Assembly (NCBI RefSeq): GCF_016587415.1
Contig: NZ_BNJI01000003.1
Span: 372,001-436,000 of the forward strand
Reading direction: 5' to 3'
Source: Ktedonobacter sp. SOSP1-85
GTDB lineage: Bacteria; Chloroflexota; Ktedonobacteria; Ktedonobacterales; Ktedonobacteraceae
DNA: 64,000 bases
In this document: in pieces, positions 42,168 through 50,518 of the stretch
How the letters are laid out: each line of letters begins with the position of its first letter
Position numbering within the stretch: the first letter of the stretch is position 1
The notes under the pieces: generated by a model
Database searches by the model: none
Told to the model about the DNA's origin: nothing
The model's input: the letters and a program-made list of their open reading frames with translations, nothing else
Program-made: the position numbers and the translations under genes

Positions 42168-43403
42168 TTATGGGAATGTCGCTTGCCGCATGTGCCGAGA
42201 GAGAAACAGAAATCCGGTTATCAGAAGCAGGCCACTCCACACGATGCCCACGGTCGGCAAAACGCCCAGATGCTCCAGGCTCAGCCCGAGTGCGAAGGAG
42301 CCGATGGTGAGGACGCTGAACAAGATCAGGCGATAGATGCTACTGACGCAGCCTTGCAGGGCATCTGGGGCAACAGCGAAGCGATAACTGTCTATGAAGA
42401 CAGCACGGATCGAGTCGGAGAGAGCAATGCCCGCGAAGACGGCTCCCAACAGCAGTGGCGTCGTGATGAAGCCATAGAGAGGAAAGACGAACACGAACAC
42501 GATCAGGGCACAGCGAAGCGTGAGGCCAAAGCGTATACGCCGAAGCATCGGCGGGCAGAGCGCCGTGCCAAGCAGGTTCCCGACGCCGCCAGCTGCGACG
42601 ATCAGGCCGTAGAGCACCGACGGGATATGCTGCTGTTGCACAATGGCCAGGACGAGAAGCACACTGGCTGTTATGGCGAGGTTGACATAGCTGGAAATCA
42701 GGAGGATCGAGCGCACGACCTCATGCTCCCATAGCCAGGTGAGTCCCTCGCGCACTTCTAAGAGCAGGTGGTGGCGCTCCGTCCTCCGTTCGTCTTGCAT
42801 GGGCGAGCGTATGGAAAGCAATGAGCTGAGCAAGATCAGAGAGGAAAGCGCGTCTGTGACGAACGGGAGCAGCCTGCTGATGCTAAAGAGCCAGCTACCC
42901 AGCGCGGGTCCGACAAGCGCGCAGGAGCCAACGATCAACTCGTTCTGTGCGACTGCTGTGGGGAGCTGGCTCTTTGGCACAACCCATGCCCGTGCTGCCT
43001 GTTTGGCCAGCTCGTCGAAAAGCGAAATGGCTCCCAGGCCAAAGGCGATGGCGTAGAGGAGAAGCAGCCGCAGTGGTCCGCTGGTCAGGAACAGCGCCAT
43101 GGGAATGCTCGCCACGCACACCATCAAGCAGAAGGTACAGAGAAGCATCACGCGTTTACGCGGCCAGCGATCCACCAGCGCCCCAGCGGGTAGGCTCAGG
43201 AGGACGTAGGGAAGCTGCCCCAGGCTATACGCGAGGGAGGCAGCAGCGATCGAATGCGTCAGTCCCACAATGAGCAGCGGAAACGCGAACTGCGTGCAAC
43301 TCGTGCCGAGCGAGGAGACGGCGTTGCCGAGCCAAAGCAAAAGATAGTCACGATTGCGCCAAAGGGAAACGGGCTGTTGTGGAATGACTTCTGTGTTGGT
43401 CAT
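42168..43403 (-). CDS. MFS transporter (MFS_3-like exporter)
   Basis: About 411 residues from ATG 43403, which follows GAAAGGATG. The frame is open to 43520 but the extra part is Cys/Pro-rich. The start VSLWRNRDYLLLWLGNAVSS, then LPAGALVDRWPRKRVMLLCT (the MFS motif A loop) and ALSSLILLSSLLSI are typical of the enterobactin-exporter/macrolide-efflux-like MFS_3 group. About 12 membrane helices can be drawn. It probably exports a macrolide, siderophore or similar amphiphile; the substrate is unknown. It has the same orientation as the next MFS gene but lies about 510 bases from it with a terminator-like hairpin between, so they are separate transcripts. Confidence 0.88.
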   Translation of the reverse strand: MTNTEVIPQQPVSLWRNRDYLLLWLGNAVSSLGTSCTQFAFPLLIVGLTHSIAAASLAYSLGQLPYVLLSLPAGALVDRWPRKRVMLLCTFCLMVCVASIPMALFLTSGPLRLLLLYAIAFGLGAISLFDELAKQAARAWVVPKSQLPTAVAQNELIVGSCALVGPALGSWLFSISRLLPFVTDALSSLILLSSLLSIRSPMQDERRTERHHLLLEVREGLTWLWEHEVVRSILLISSYVNLAITASVLLVLAIVQQQHIPSVLYGLIVAAGGVGNLLGTALCPPMLRRIRFGLTLRCALIVFVFVFPLYGFITTPLLLGAVFAGIALSDSIRAVFIDSYRFAVAPDALQGCVSSIYRLILFSVLTIGSFALGLSLEHLGVLPTVGIVWSGLLLITGFLFLSRHMRQATFP

Positions 43404-43914
43404 AAAACATCCTTTCGTTCGACTTATTTCTGCAAGAAAGGAAGGGAAAGGAGCCCGGCAACACAGGAGGGGGCCAATCAATACGGGGCTGAGATACATC
43501 TCAGGATGAAGGCAACACACATACTCGCACCAACGCGATCAGCGCTGCGCGTGAGGAGGGCGCTATTCACAAACAGCCACGTAAGCCGAAAGTGCCGGGC
43601 TTACGCGGTCAAAAGCGGTTTCACACCGCCTGAGGGGAACAGATATCTTTTATTCATCAGCCAGATGATAGCATGGAGACCGCAGCGGTGTCAATGGAGA
43701 CTGCTCACCCCACCCATCCACTCTTCCCATCCATGCGCAAGGGGATGGAAAGACTCGTTTGGCGAGGTGCGCGTGCTGACAACGCCACAGCTCATGGGTA
43801 TTCTGGCAACGCGGATTGGGGGGCAAGCTCAGAAGTTTCTGAGGAGGCACAGAAGGAAGAGGGAGAGGGGTATTTCTCCTCTCCCTCAAAAGCAAGCGAC
43901 AAGGAAAACCTTTT
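43404..43914. other. Intergenic with hairpins
   Basis: This contains GCGGT-TTCAC-ACCGC near 43615-43630 and a GTAAGCC/GGGCTTAC pair near 43578-43600. These could form a structured leader for the MFS gene at 42168-43403. A terminator lies at 43859-43887. No gene was recognised. Confidence 0.45.
43859..43887 (-). terminator. Hairpin downstream of the MFS gene at 43915
   Basis: A 10-base stem, GAGGGAGAGG with CCTCTCCCTC, has a 9-base loop and lies 28 bases after the stop of the minus-strand MFS gene. It is followed by a pyrimidine-rich tract. Confidence 0.6.
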
Positions 43915-45207
43915 TCAGTTCTTTTCATTCGAGAGCAATGCAGCCTCTTGTTCACCACCAAGCGTTTGTTTTGTCATCTGGTGCCTCTGAAGAAGCGGAA
44001 GAGCGATCCATACACAAACAATGGCGAGGAGCGTAATGAGCGAAGCTAAGGCATAGACTTGAAAATGCCCCCACGCTGTGTAGATGAAGCCACCAACGAG
44101 TGGTCCGACAACCCATCCAAGCGATTGCAACGATTGCATCGCTCCACTCACACGACCTTGTTCGCGCCGTCCAACCATTCCAGAGACAAGACCTCGCAGA
44201 GCGTTTTCAACAAGGCTACCCGAACCTGCGAAGAGAATGATACCGACAAGCAAGAGGAGTGGTATGGCAAGAAACGCGATAGAACCAAGCACGAGGCAGC
44301 TGATGCCGACAAGCACGAAAGCAATGAGACCGAGCCGGGCGTTTCCCAGCATTGCGAGGAGCCTGCCTACCAACACACCCTGTACCAGAATGTCTACCGC
44401 GCCGAGCACGGTGACCACAAGACTGGCCTGCGTGGCATTGAAGCCAAGGCTATCTTTCATCAAGACGGTGATCGTCGTCTGCAACATGCCCACTGGGAAA
44501 GCGTACAAGAACCAGGCCAGCAGTAACCAGCGCACGTTTGCCCAACGAAACGCGGACGCCAGTTGTTTCAAGGGATTGAGTTCGCTCACAGAAATCGAGG
44601 TGATGCGGTGCTCGTTGTCCAAACTCTCTGGTAACAAGAAGTATCCCCAGACAAGGGTAAGCAGGAGAAGGCCAGCCGCAGCAAGAAAGGGAGCGCGATC
44701 GTTGATCGTTGCCAACAGTCCACCAAGCACAGGGCCAATGAGAGAACCGATACTTGCCGCAGCACCCAGCATGCCAAAGTACTTGCCACGATCCTTTGGT
44801 TCCGTGATATCAGCGACATAGCCAAACAAGACACTGATGTTGCCACCTGTCAATCCATCGATGATGCGTCCGAGGAAGAGCAACCAGAGCGCACCGCCAA
44901 GGCCCAGGATGAGATAGCCAAACACGGAACCAAGGAGACAGATGAAGAGAATGGGACGTCGCCCAAAACGGTCGGAAAGCACGCCTAAACCTGGCGCGGC
45001 GATCAACTGGCAGATCGCATAGACTGCCGTCAGCCACCCCACGATGACTGCGAGAGTATTCGGATGAGCCAGGTACTGGACCGTGAGAAACGGAACAAGA
45101 GGGACAATGATCGTTATACCCATCGTATTCAAAAGGGCGATAACGAGAAGAAGCACAAGAGATGTGCGTCCTACAGACGTGTTTGTAGGACCAGCTGATT
45201 TGTTCAT
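43915..45207 (-). CDS. MFS transporter, TetA-like (DHA1 family)
   Basis: 430 residues with 12 predicted helices. LLVIALLNTMGITIIVPLVP begins helix 1. Motif A is GLGVLSDRFGRRPILFICLL. LGRIIDGLTGGNISVLFGYV and DITEPKDRGKYFGMLGAAAS (motif D2 and C-like GPVLGG) are typical of TetA and related drug:H+ antiporters. The repeat in the second half, VVGPLVGGFIYTAWG, is also normal. No TetR-type gene is adjacent. It likely exports a hydrophobic drug or metabolite; tetracycline specificity cannot be claimed. The N-terminal 12 residues are polar and the ATG at 45207 follows an ACCTCC-poor region, so the start is moderately sure. Confidence 0.9.
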   Translation of the reverse strand: MNKSAGPTNTSVGRTSLVLLLVIALLNTMGITIIVPLVPFLTVQYLAHPNTLAVIVGWLTAVYAICQLIAAPGLGVLSDRFGRRPILFICLLGSVFGYLILGLGGALWLLFLGRIIDGLTGGNISVLFGYVADITEPKDRGKYFGMLGAAASIGSLIGPVLGGLLATINDRAPFLAAAGLLLLTLVWGYFLLPESLDNEHRITSISVSELNPLKQLASAFRWANVRWLLLAWFLYAFPVGMLQTTITVLMKDSLGFNATQASLVVTVLGAVDILVQGVLVGRLLAMLGNARLGLIAFVLVGISCLVLGSIAFLAIPLLLLVGIILFAGSGSLVENALRGLVSGMVGRREQGRVSGAMQSLQSLGWVVGPLVGGFIYTAWGHFQVYALASLITLLAIVCVWIALPLLQRHQMTKQTLGGEQEAALLSNEKN

Positions 45208-45828
45208 GGAGGTGTTCTACCTTTGCAAAAAATTCTATCCTCCTCCACCTGTGAAGGAGGAGCATGAATCTTTTCAAACAAGTCCCAGCTGTCTCGCGCG
45301 GTAGATACGCTGCACACCTGTTTACGAACGGTTTTCACGGAGAAGAAATGGGGAACGGGAGAGCTTCTCTTGCTACTCTCTCTCCTCGCCGTGCGCCGCA
45401 TGCGGCTCGAACACATTCGTACGATGAGCAAGAACGCTAACCATGAATATTTGTTGGAGGAGTTGTCAGCGCTTCACCCTTGCTTCATCGATATATTTGC
45501 TGTGGTATACTTGCTATTTGCTTTTTGAAAAGATGTGCTCACCTTATCACAGGGCGTTTCTGTCTGTCAAGCGTCGTTTCCTCTCTCCACTCAGCATCTT
45601 ACAATCAACCATTTAATGGCGCTCGCTGTTCAGCTTTTCCTGTGGGGAAGACTCAGACCACTGGCCAGCCTTCCTCCCCCAACCTACCCATATGCGACCA
45701 GGTCAACTGACGAAGCTCATCTCGACGCAGCCCAGTGTCAAGGGCGAGAAGCACTACCGCTTCCAGTGGATGTGCATGCAGCCCCTCATGTAGTGCCTGA
45801 AGGTGCTCTGCGGTTGGAAGTGGTTTGT
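45208..45828. other. Intergenic, no gene seen
   Basis: About 620 bases between the MFS exporter and the 3' end of the integrase gene. No recognised family, repeat or RNA. It may lie inside the mobile element proposed from the integrase and tRNA fragment. Confidence 0.45.
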
Positions 45829-47088
45829 CTACCTCTTGCTTCTTGACTCTTTGGCGGGTGTATAGCCTCTGCGGCGCATCTCACGTGGGCCAGGCATGCT
45901 TGCAGGAAGATGATCGCCAGGGCTATATTTGCGCTTTTGCTCCTGAATATCATCATCATTCATATGCATGTACAACTTGACGGTCGCCATGTCGTCATGC
46001 CCTAAGAGTTCTTGCAGGCTGAAGGGGTCCTTGTCAAGCTTGAGATAGCGAATAGCAAAGGTATGACGAAAGATGTGAGGACTGATACGCTTGCCGGTGA
46101 TGCCCGCACGCTTCTTCAGGCGCGCAAACAAGAGGGTAATCCCATTTTTGGTTAATGGCCGTCTCGTTTCTGCGAGAAAGAGGTGATCCTCTCCAAGACT
46201 GCCCCACTCAACAAGTTCCTCCTCATCAGGTCGATGGCGGTCGACATAGTAGAAGAGGTTGCGCAGGCAGTTTTGCCCTAGCGCTATCCGTCGCTCTTTC
46301 GCGCCCTTTCCTTTGACGGTCATGATGCCATGCTTACGATCAACGTCACCCAGGCGCAAATTGGTCAGTTCGGAGACACGAATATCTGTATCGTAGAAGA
46401 GCCAGAGGATGGCACGGTTACGCACCGTTGCTCGCTCGGCGAAACGTCCATCTTCATTGGGAGGAGTACAGGCAAGCAGCAACTTTTCAAATTCCTCGTC
46501 AGTGATAGTCTGGATTAAGGGCTTGCCAACTTTCGGAAACGCGACCCGGTCAAATGGGCTTTCCGTGAGGAGGTTCTGGCGTATCAGCCAGTAAAAAAAG
46601 GCGCGAGCAGAGCGAGCATAGGTCTGGATGGTTCTTTCGCCGCGCACTTTGCCACGCGCCCCCGGTGTTTTGCGCATAAAGACAAACCAGGCGCTGATAT
46701 CGGGTGCATCAACCTCAGTAATGGAGGAAATGCCTCGTTCTTGTTCGAGGTACTGGCGCATGAGTCCAAGTGCAGTCTCATGCCACTCAAGTGTCTTTTG
46801 GCTATGGTTGCCACCTTCGTGATCATCCAGGTAGTTCTGGATCGCACGCTCCAGCGTGACTATCGTGCGTTTTTTTGTTGAACGCTCCTGGTGATGCTCT
46901 TTTGCGGATGGGCGCGTGGGAAGCTGCGCTTCTCCTAAAAGCGCCTGCGCGTCGGATTTGGCGCGTTGGACTCTGGCACGCGCCTGCGTGACACCATTCC
47001 CATTGCGGGAACGAGCACGAGAGCGAGGAGTTTCTACCAAAGAGGTGCCTGGTTGCGTAGAGCGTAATGGTTGGTTGTCTGTCACCAT
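45829..47088 (-). CDS. Tyrosine recombinase / phage-type integrase
   Basis: 419 residues. A basic N-terminal arm of about 75 residues is followed by a SAM-like core-binding domain (about 80-175) and a catalytic domain (about 190-390). The active-site set is complete: Arg237 in DTDIRVSELTNL, Lys260 in KGKGAKERR, His338 and Arg341 in HIFRHTF, His364 in LLGHDD and nucleophile Tyr373 in KLYMHM. This is a full-length, intact integrase of the type used by integrative elements and XerC/D-like enzymes. It lies about 560 bases from a tRNA-Gly 3' fragment in the same orientation, with a minisatellite between. It is therefore the likely integrase of an element inserted at that tRNA gene. Confidence 0.93.
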   Translation of the reverse strand: MVTDNQPLRSTQPGTSLVETPRSRARSRNGNGVTQARARVQRAKSDAQALLGEAQLPTRPSAKEHHQERSTKKRTIVTLERAIQNYLDDHEGGNHSQKTLEWHETALGLMRQYLEQERGISSITEVDAPDISAWFVFMRKTPGARGKVRGERTIQTYARSARAFFYWLIRQNLLTESPFDRVAFPKVGKPLIQTITDEEFEKLLLACTPPNEDGRFAERATVRNRAILWLFYDTDIRVSELTNLRLGDVDRKHGIMTVKGKGAKERRIALGQNCLRNLFYYVDRHRPDEEELVEWGSLGEDHLFLAETRRPLTKNGITLLFARLKKRAGITGKRISPHIFRHTFAIRYLKLDKDPFSLQELLGHDDMATVKLYMHMNDDDIQEQKRKYSPGDHLPASMPGPREMRRRGYTPAKESRSKR

Positions 47089-47304
47089 GAGTATCTTGTC
47101 TTCTTCAACGAGATCAATGAGCCATGTGCGTAAGCAGGTCCTGGCTCAATACTACCTGTCCAAGGGAGGCAGGTGAGGGGCAGGGAGAGGGAGTTGAGAG
47201 GCAGGGAGAGGGAAGACAACGTGACAGACCGAGAAGGAAGCAGAACGTCACATCCTGCAAGACAGAGTGTTCCCTGAAACAGGTCTTGTGACACCTCATT
47301 TCGC

Positions 47305-47545
47305 GGCAGGATGTCAAGCCTGAAAGGGCAGGATGTTTCGCGTATCCCAACCTTGCGACACCCTTTTTTGCGGCAGGGCATCGCCTGCCAGGGGGCAGGG
47401 CATCGCCTGCCAGGGGGCAGGGCGTCGCCTGCCAGGGGGCAGGGTGTCGCCTGCCAGGGGGCAGGGTGTCGTCTGCTTTGGAGGCAGAGTGTTGCACTGC
47501 GCGAGGCAGGATGTCTGCCATTTTGGAGGCAGGATGTGGTTGGAG
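47305..47545. repeat. Minisatellite, about 11 units of 22-23 bp
   Basis: Units start GGCAGG at 47305, 47327, 47372, 47394, 47416, 47438, 47460, 47483, 47505 and 47528, with one degenerate unit near 47349. The central four are almost identical (GGCAGGGCATCGCCTGCCAG-like), and each contains the inverted pair GGCAGG/CCTGCC. There are no unique spacers, so it is not a CRISPR. It lies between the integrase start and the tRNA-Gly fragment. A role as recombinase-binding or regulatory array is possible but unproved. Confidence 0.9.
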
Positions 47546-47649
47546 GGATATTGATCCAAAACGACATCGTCCCTTTGCTTCCTTCTGACCGGTCACTTCA
47601 TGTGAAGTGGCCTCTCATCAGCTTGCAAAGGGACGATTGATGGATGAAA

Positions 47650-47698
47650 AGCGGGAGACGAGACTCGAACTCGCGACAGCCTGCTTGGAAGGCAGCGC
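47650..47698 (-). tRNA. tRNA-Gly (TCC) 3' half, probable attachment-site remnant
   Basis: On the minus strand, AGCGCTGCCTTCCAAGCAGG forms the anticodon arm with anticodon TCC. It is followed by a variable loop, a T arm containing GTTCGAGTC, and the acceptor strand CTCCCGC with discriminator T. The 5' half (acceptor strand, D arm) is missing, as the sequence just before is unrelated. A 3' half without its 5' half is what integration of an element into a tRNA gene leaves at one border. It cannot encode a functional tRNA. Confidence 0.8.
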
Positions 47699-47699
47699 T

Positions 47700-48032
47700 T
47701 CACAAGAACACCTCCTGCTTGCTATAGAACAGCCTGATAAGCTAATCCGCCCATGATGATATCTCCATGAGCTTGATCAACATAGCATGTTACGAAACGT
47801 TTTGCCATCTCTCAACTCTTATGCATGAGCTTTCAAAAAATTCTGCACATATATGCCTTCAAGAGAAGCTTCTTATACATGAGCTTTTCCCAAGCGAAAG
47901 TTCCATCTACGAAGAATTTCTTCCCTTTTGGGCATATATGTCACTCAGACTTTTTCGCTCCAAGAACAGATATTTCATAGTCTTCTGAAAGCAGATGATC
48001 TCCTCTCAGAAGTCACTATAAGCAGTTTGCCT
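47700..48032. other. Intergenic, no gene seen
   Basis: AT-rich region between the tRNA fragment and the TetR-type promoter. GCATATATG-like words recur near 47847 and 47930. A 73-codon frame lacks any protein pattern I recognise. Confidence 0.45.
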
Positions 48033-48076
48033 CTTGACTTATCACTCTGTTTTTTGCTAAATTAGTTATACGTATA
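48033..48076 (+). promoter_or_regulatory. Promoter and palindromic operator before the TetR-type gene
   Basis: TTGACT (48033-48038), an 18-base gap and TAAATT form a likely promoter. The palindrome TATACGTATA (48067-48076) lies near the expected transcription start, where a TetR-type repressor would bind for autoregulation. Confidence 0.5.
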
Positions 48077-48118
48077 GCGAGTAAAATATTCGATGTTGTT
48101 TTGAGAGTGAAGGTGAAC

Positions 48119-48760
48119 ATGAACAAGCAGGGGAAAAGCACCCGCAGAACGGAGGCTGCCGAGGCCAGCAAACAAGCGATTCTGGATGCCGCTGAAACAG
48201 TTTTTGCGGAAAAAGGCTATGATGCTGCGAGTCTTCAGGAGATTTGTGATCTGGCAGGAGTGACGCGTGGTCTGCCCAACTACTTTTTTGGTTCGAAGGA
48301 GGGCCTCTATCGCGCTGTCCTGGCACGAACCTTTACACACGCGCAAGAGTTGGTCACGTTTATTCATGAACAGGCACATGCTCCTGGTGTCAATGCGCAG
48401 GAGATTCTGCGTGTGGTCATTGAGCGTCTGTTTGATGACCTTACAACGCATCCAACTTTTGTGCGTTTGACCGAGTGGGAAGCTTTGCATGGCGCCCGCT
48501 ACCTGGGCAATCTTCCATCTCAGTTCCAGCTCTTGCGCGAGGCCATACACGCGTTACAGGAGGATTTAGGGTGGCAAGGTGATGCCGAGCAATTTCTCAT
48601 TGCTCTCACCGCTCTCTGCTGGTTCCCTACGGCCCATGCTGAAACATTCCTCAGACCATTGGGCGTCAATGTCCATGATCCCAACTTCCATGCCCGGTAT
48701 AAACAGCATGTTGTGCATCTGTTGCTTGGTGACATCCCTGACCATCCCAATACAGACTAA
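48119..48760 (+). CDS. TetR-family repressor
   Basis: About 213 residues from ATG 48119, preceded by GAAGGTGA. The N-terminal HTH reads SKQAILDAAETVFAEKGYDA, ASLQEICDLAGVTRGLPNYF and FGSKEGLYRAVLARTF, a complete TetR DNA-binding domain. The C-terminal ligand domain is helical (EILRVVIERLFDDLTTHPTF, RLTEWEALHGARYLGN). It is followed after 97 bases by an alpha/beta hydrolase and a DUF3995 membrane protein on the same strand. Two palindromes, one before this gene and one before the hydrolase, are candidate operators. A detoxification operon controlled by the substrate is the likely context. Confidence 0.92.
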   Translation: MNKQGKSTRRTEAAEASKQAILDAAETVFAEKGYDAASLQEICDLAGVTRGLPNYFFGSKEGLYRAVLARTFTHAQELVTFIHEQAHAPGVNAQEILRVVIERLFDDLTTHPTFVRLTEWEALHGARYLGNLPSQFQLLREAIHALQEDLGWQGDAEQFLIALTALCWFPTAHAETFLRPLGVNVHDPNFHARYKQHVVHLLLGDIPDHPNTD

Positions 48761-48802
48761 TTGATCCTATCCTTGTAAGATAAGGCTGTTTTTTTTACCT
48801 GC

Positions 48803-48830
48803 TATATTCGCTGTATGTTCAGCGAATATA
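48803..48830. promoter_or_regulatory. Perfect palindrome before the hydrolase gene
   Basis: TATATTCGCTG (48803-48813), a 6-base gap, and CAGCGAATATA (48820-48830) form an exact 11-base inverted repeat 28 bases before ATG 48858. It resembles an operator for the upstream TetR-type repressor more than a terminator, because no T run follows. A T8 tract precedes it at 48790. Confidence 0.6.
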
Positions 48831-48857
48831 TGGCTATCAATAGAAAGAGAGAAGCAT

Positions 48858-49853
48858 ATGAAACATTTCTGGTTAAAGCACAGGTGGTTACGTCGAACGA
48901 TTTATAGTTTTGTCGCTTTGTTGTCACTTTGCCTCGTTGCCTTATTATTCGTTGCTTATATCTACATGCCTCCGGAGGATCATACACATGTACCTGCCTA
49001 TTTGAGACAAATTCAGGAGCAGCACCTCGATCACTACATCGACGCGGGCAACTTTCGTTTGCATTATCTGCATGAAGGGAGTGGAGAGCCGGTCGTACTC
49101 ATGCCAGGTGGTGGTGCCTGGATCTATGAATTTCGTTCTATCACCGCCGCTCTGGCACCACATTACTCAGTCTACGTCATTGATCCGCCAGGTGATGGGT
49201 ATACAACGCCGACCGCAAAGAATCCCAACTTTACAACCATTTACACGCTGGACTCGATTGACCAGTCGTTGCTAACGTTTATGAATAAGCTGCACATCCC
49301 CAGGGCCGTATTCGGCGGTAATTCCTGGGGCGGTGGCATGGCTCTGTACTTTACCGAGAAACATCCTGAGCGGGTAATCAAATATGTCGGCATGGACAAT
49401 ACAGGTTTAGATCTCCCCGACCCGTGGTTTTATGAGCTTGCAAAGTGGCCGGTAATTGGCGAAGCCGCAATGAAGCTCTCTATGCCAACAAGCGTTGATG
49501 CGACGAGGCAACTGTTGGAGGGACTCCTGGCCAATAAGTCAGAGGTGACAGCTGATATGGCACAAGAACTCTATCCCCCGCTGACTTTTCAGTGCAACCT
49601 GGTCTCGCAGTGGGTGCTAGAACGCAATCTTGATTGGAGCGTGACAGATCAACTCATTCCAAAAATGAAGACGCCGACCCTGGTCATCTGGGGCAAGCAA
49701 GATACGATTGAGGACTCATCCAGCTATGTTCGGCGCTGGCACCAATTGGACCCACAGGCCACCATTGTTGTGCTCGATCATGCCGGACACCTCGTTTATG
49801 ATGATCAGCCTGAAAAAGTGAAACAGTTGCTCTTGAGCTTTTTAGCCGCATAG
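48858..49853 (+). CDS. Membrane-anchored alpha/beta hydrolase
   Basis: 331 residues. The basic start MKHFWLKHRWLRR and a hydrophobic helix (IYSFVALLSLCLVALLFVAY, residues 15-35) indicate an N-terminal anchor with the enzyme outside. The hydrolase fold follows: VVLMPGGGAWIYEF (oxyanion region), VYVIDPPGDGYTTP, nucleophile elbow GNSWGGG (Ser156), TLVIWGKQDTIED (acid Asp) and LDHAGHLVYDD (His). The catalytic triad is complete. The substrate is unknown; ester or lactone hydrolysis is typical. RBS AGAGAGAAG lies just upstream. It is in an operon with the DUF3995 gene 17 bases downstream, behind the TetR-type gene. Confidence 0.92.
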   Translation: MKHFWLKHRWLRRTIYSFVALLSLCLVALLFVAYIYMPPEDHTHVPAYLRQIQEQHLDHYIDAGNFRLHYLHEGSGEPVVLMPGGGAWIYEFRSITAALAPHYSVYVIDPPGDGYTTPTAKNPNFTTIYTLDSIDQSLLTFMNKLHIPRAVFGGNSWGGGMALYFTEKHPERVIKYVGMDNTGLDLPDPWFYELAKWPVIGEAAMKLSMPTSVDATRQLLEGLLANKSEVTADMAQELYPPLTFQCNLVSQWVLERNLDWSVTDQLIPKMKTPTLVIWGKQDTIEDSSSYVRRWHQLDPQATIVVLDHAGHLVYDDQPEKVKQLLLSFLAA

Positions 49854-49869
49854 GGAAGAGGAGGAAATA

Positions 49870-50322
49870 ATGGATCAATATATAAAAGAACTCGCGGGAA
49901 TTTTGGTCTCATTAGCGCTTGTAGCCGATGGCTTACTGCATATATACTGGGCGACAGGCCGACTTTGGCCCGCACGCGATAAACTCTCACTGGCGCAGGC
50001 GGTACTCAACATAAACAAAACCCGCTCCTTCAGGCCAGCGGTCCTTGTTCCACTCGCCTGCCTGCTGTTTTGTGGTGCCTTGATTGTGTTAGCTCGGGTC
50101 CATTATCTTGGGATGTTTGAACAACTCATTCCCAGTTCGTTGCTTCAACTCGGCACTCTGGCCGTTACGATAGGACTCCTACTGCGTGGTCTAGCAGGGA
50201 TTGTGTGGGCACTACGCCTGGCCGCATCCAGGAGTGAAATGTTCTACAAACTCAATCTCATAGTTTATACGCCCCTTTGCCTGGTACTCTTTGTCGCCGC
50301 GGCGGCGGCAGCGTCCTTCTAA
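49870..50322 (+). CDS. DUF3995 integral membrane protein
   Basis: 150 residues with four hydrophobic helices: ELAGILVSLALVADGLLHIY (1), FRPAVLVPLACLLFCGALIV (2), LLQLGTLAVTIGLLLRGLAG (3) and NLIVYTPLCLVLFVAAAAAA (4). H-x-Y-WA in helix 1 and F-Y-x-x-N/D-x-x-x-Y-x-P-LC before helix 4 are marks of DUF3995. The function is unknown; it is often found next to hydrolases or regulators. GAGGAGGAAATA precedes the ATG. It is coupled to the hydrolase by a 16-base gap, so the two are probably translated from the same message. Confidence 0.88.
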   Translation: MDQYIKELAGILVSLALVADGLLHIYWATGRLWPARDKLSLAQAVLNINKTRSFRPAVLVPLACLLFCGALIVLARVHYLGMFEQLIPSSLLQLGTLAVTIGLLLRGLAGIVWALRLAASRSEMFYKLNLIVYTPLCLVLFVAAAAAASF

Positions 50323-50518
50323 GGTTTGAGAGAAACAGCTTTGCGTATCTTCCTGCTTCACCCGGAGCCTGTTGGATGGGGCAGGACGGCGTCTCTTTTC
50401 TTCAGAGCCTTCAGTGGAGGCACAACGCCTTTTCTTGTGACAAAATCCGGCCGCTACTCGTCAGAAGAGTAAGCGGTCAGTAATGTGTGAACCGCTCCCC
50501 CTTTTGAGAGAGTAATGG

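Noticed and set aside
47305..47545. CRISPR array
   Set aside because: The 22-23-base units are directly adjacent with no unique spacers and there are no cas genes.
47082..47567. Minus-strand open frame with repeated Pro/Cys/Ala blocks
   Set aside because: It is only the translation of the minisatellite and its flanks, with no family match.
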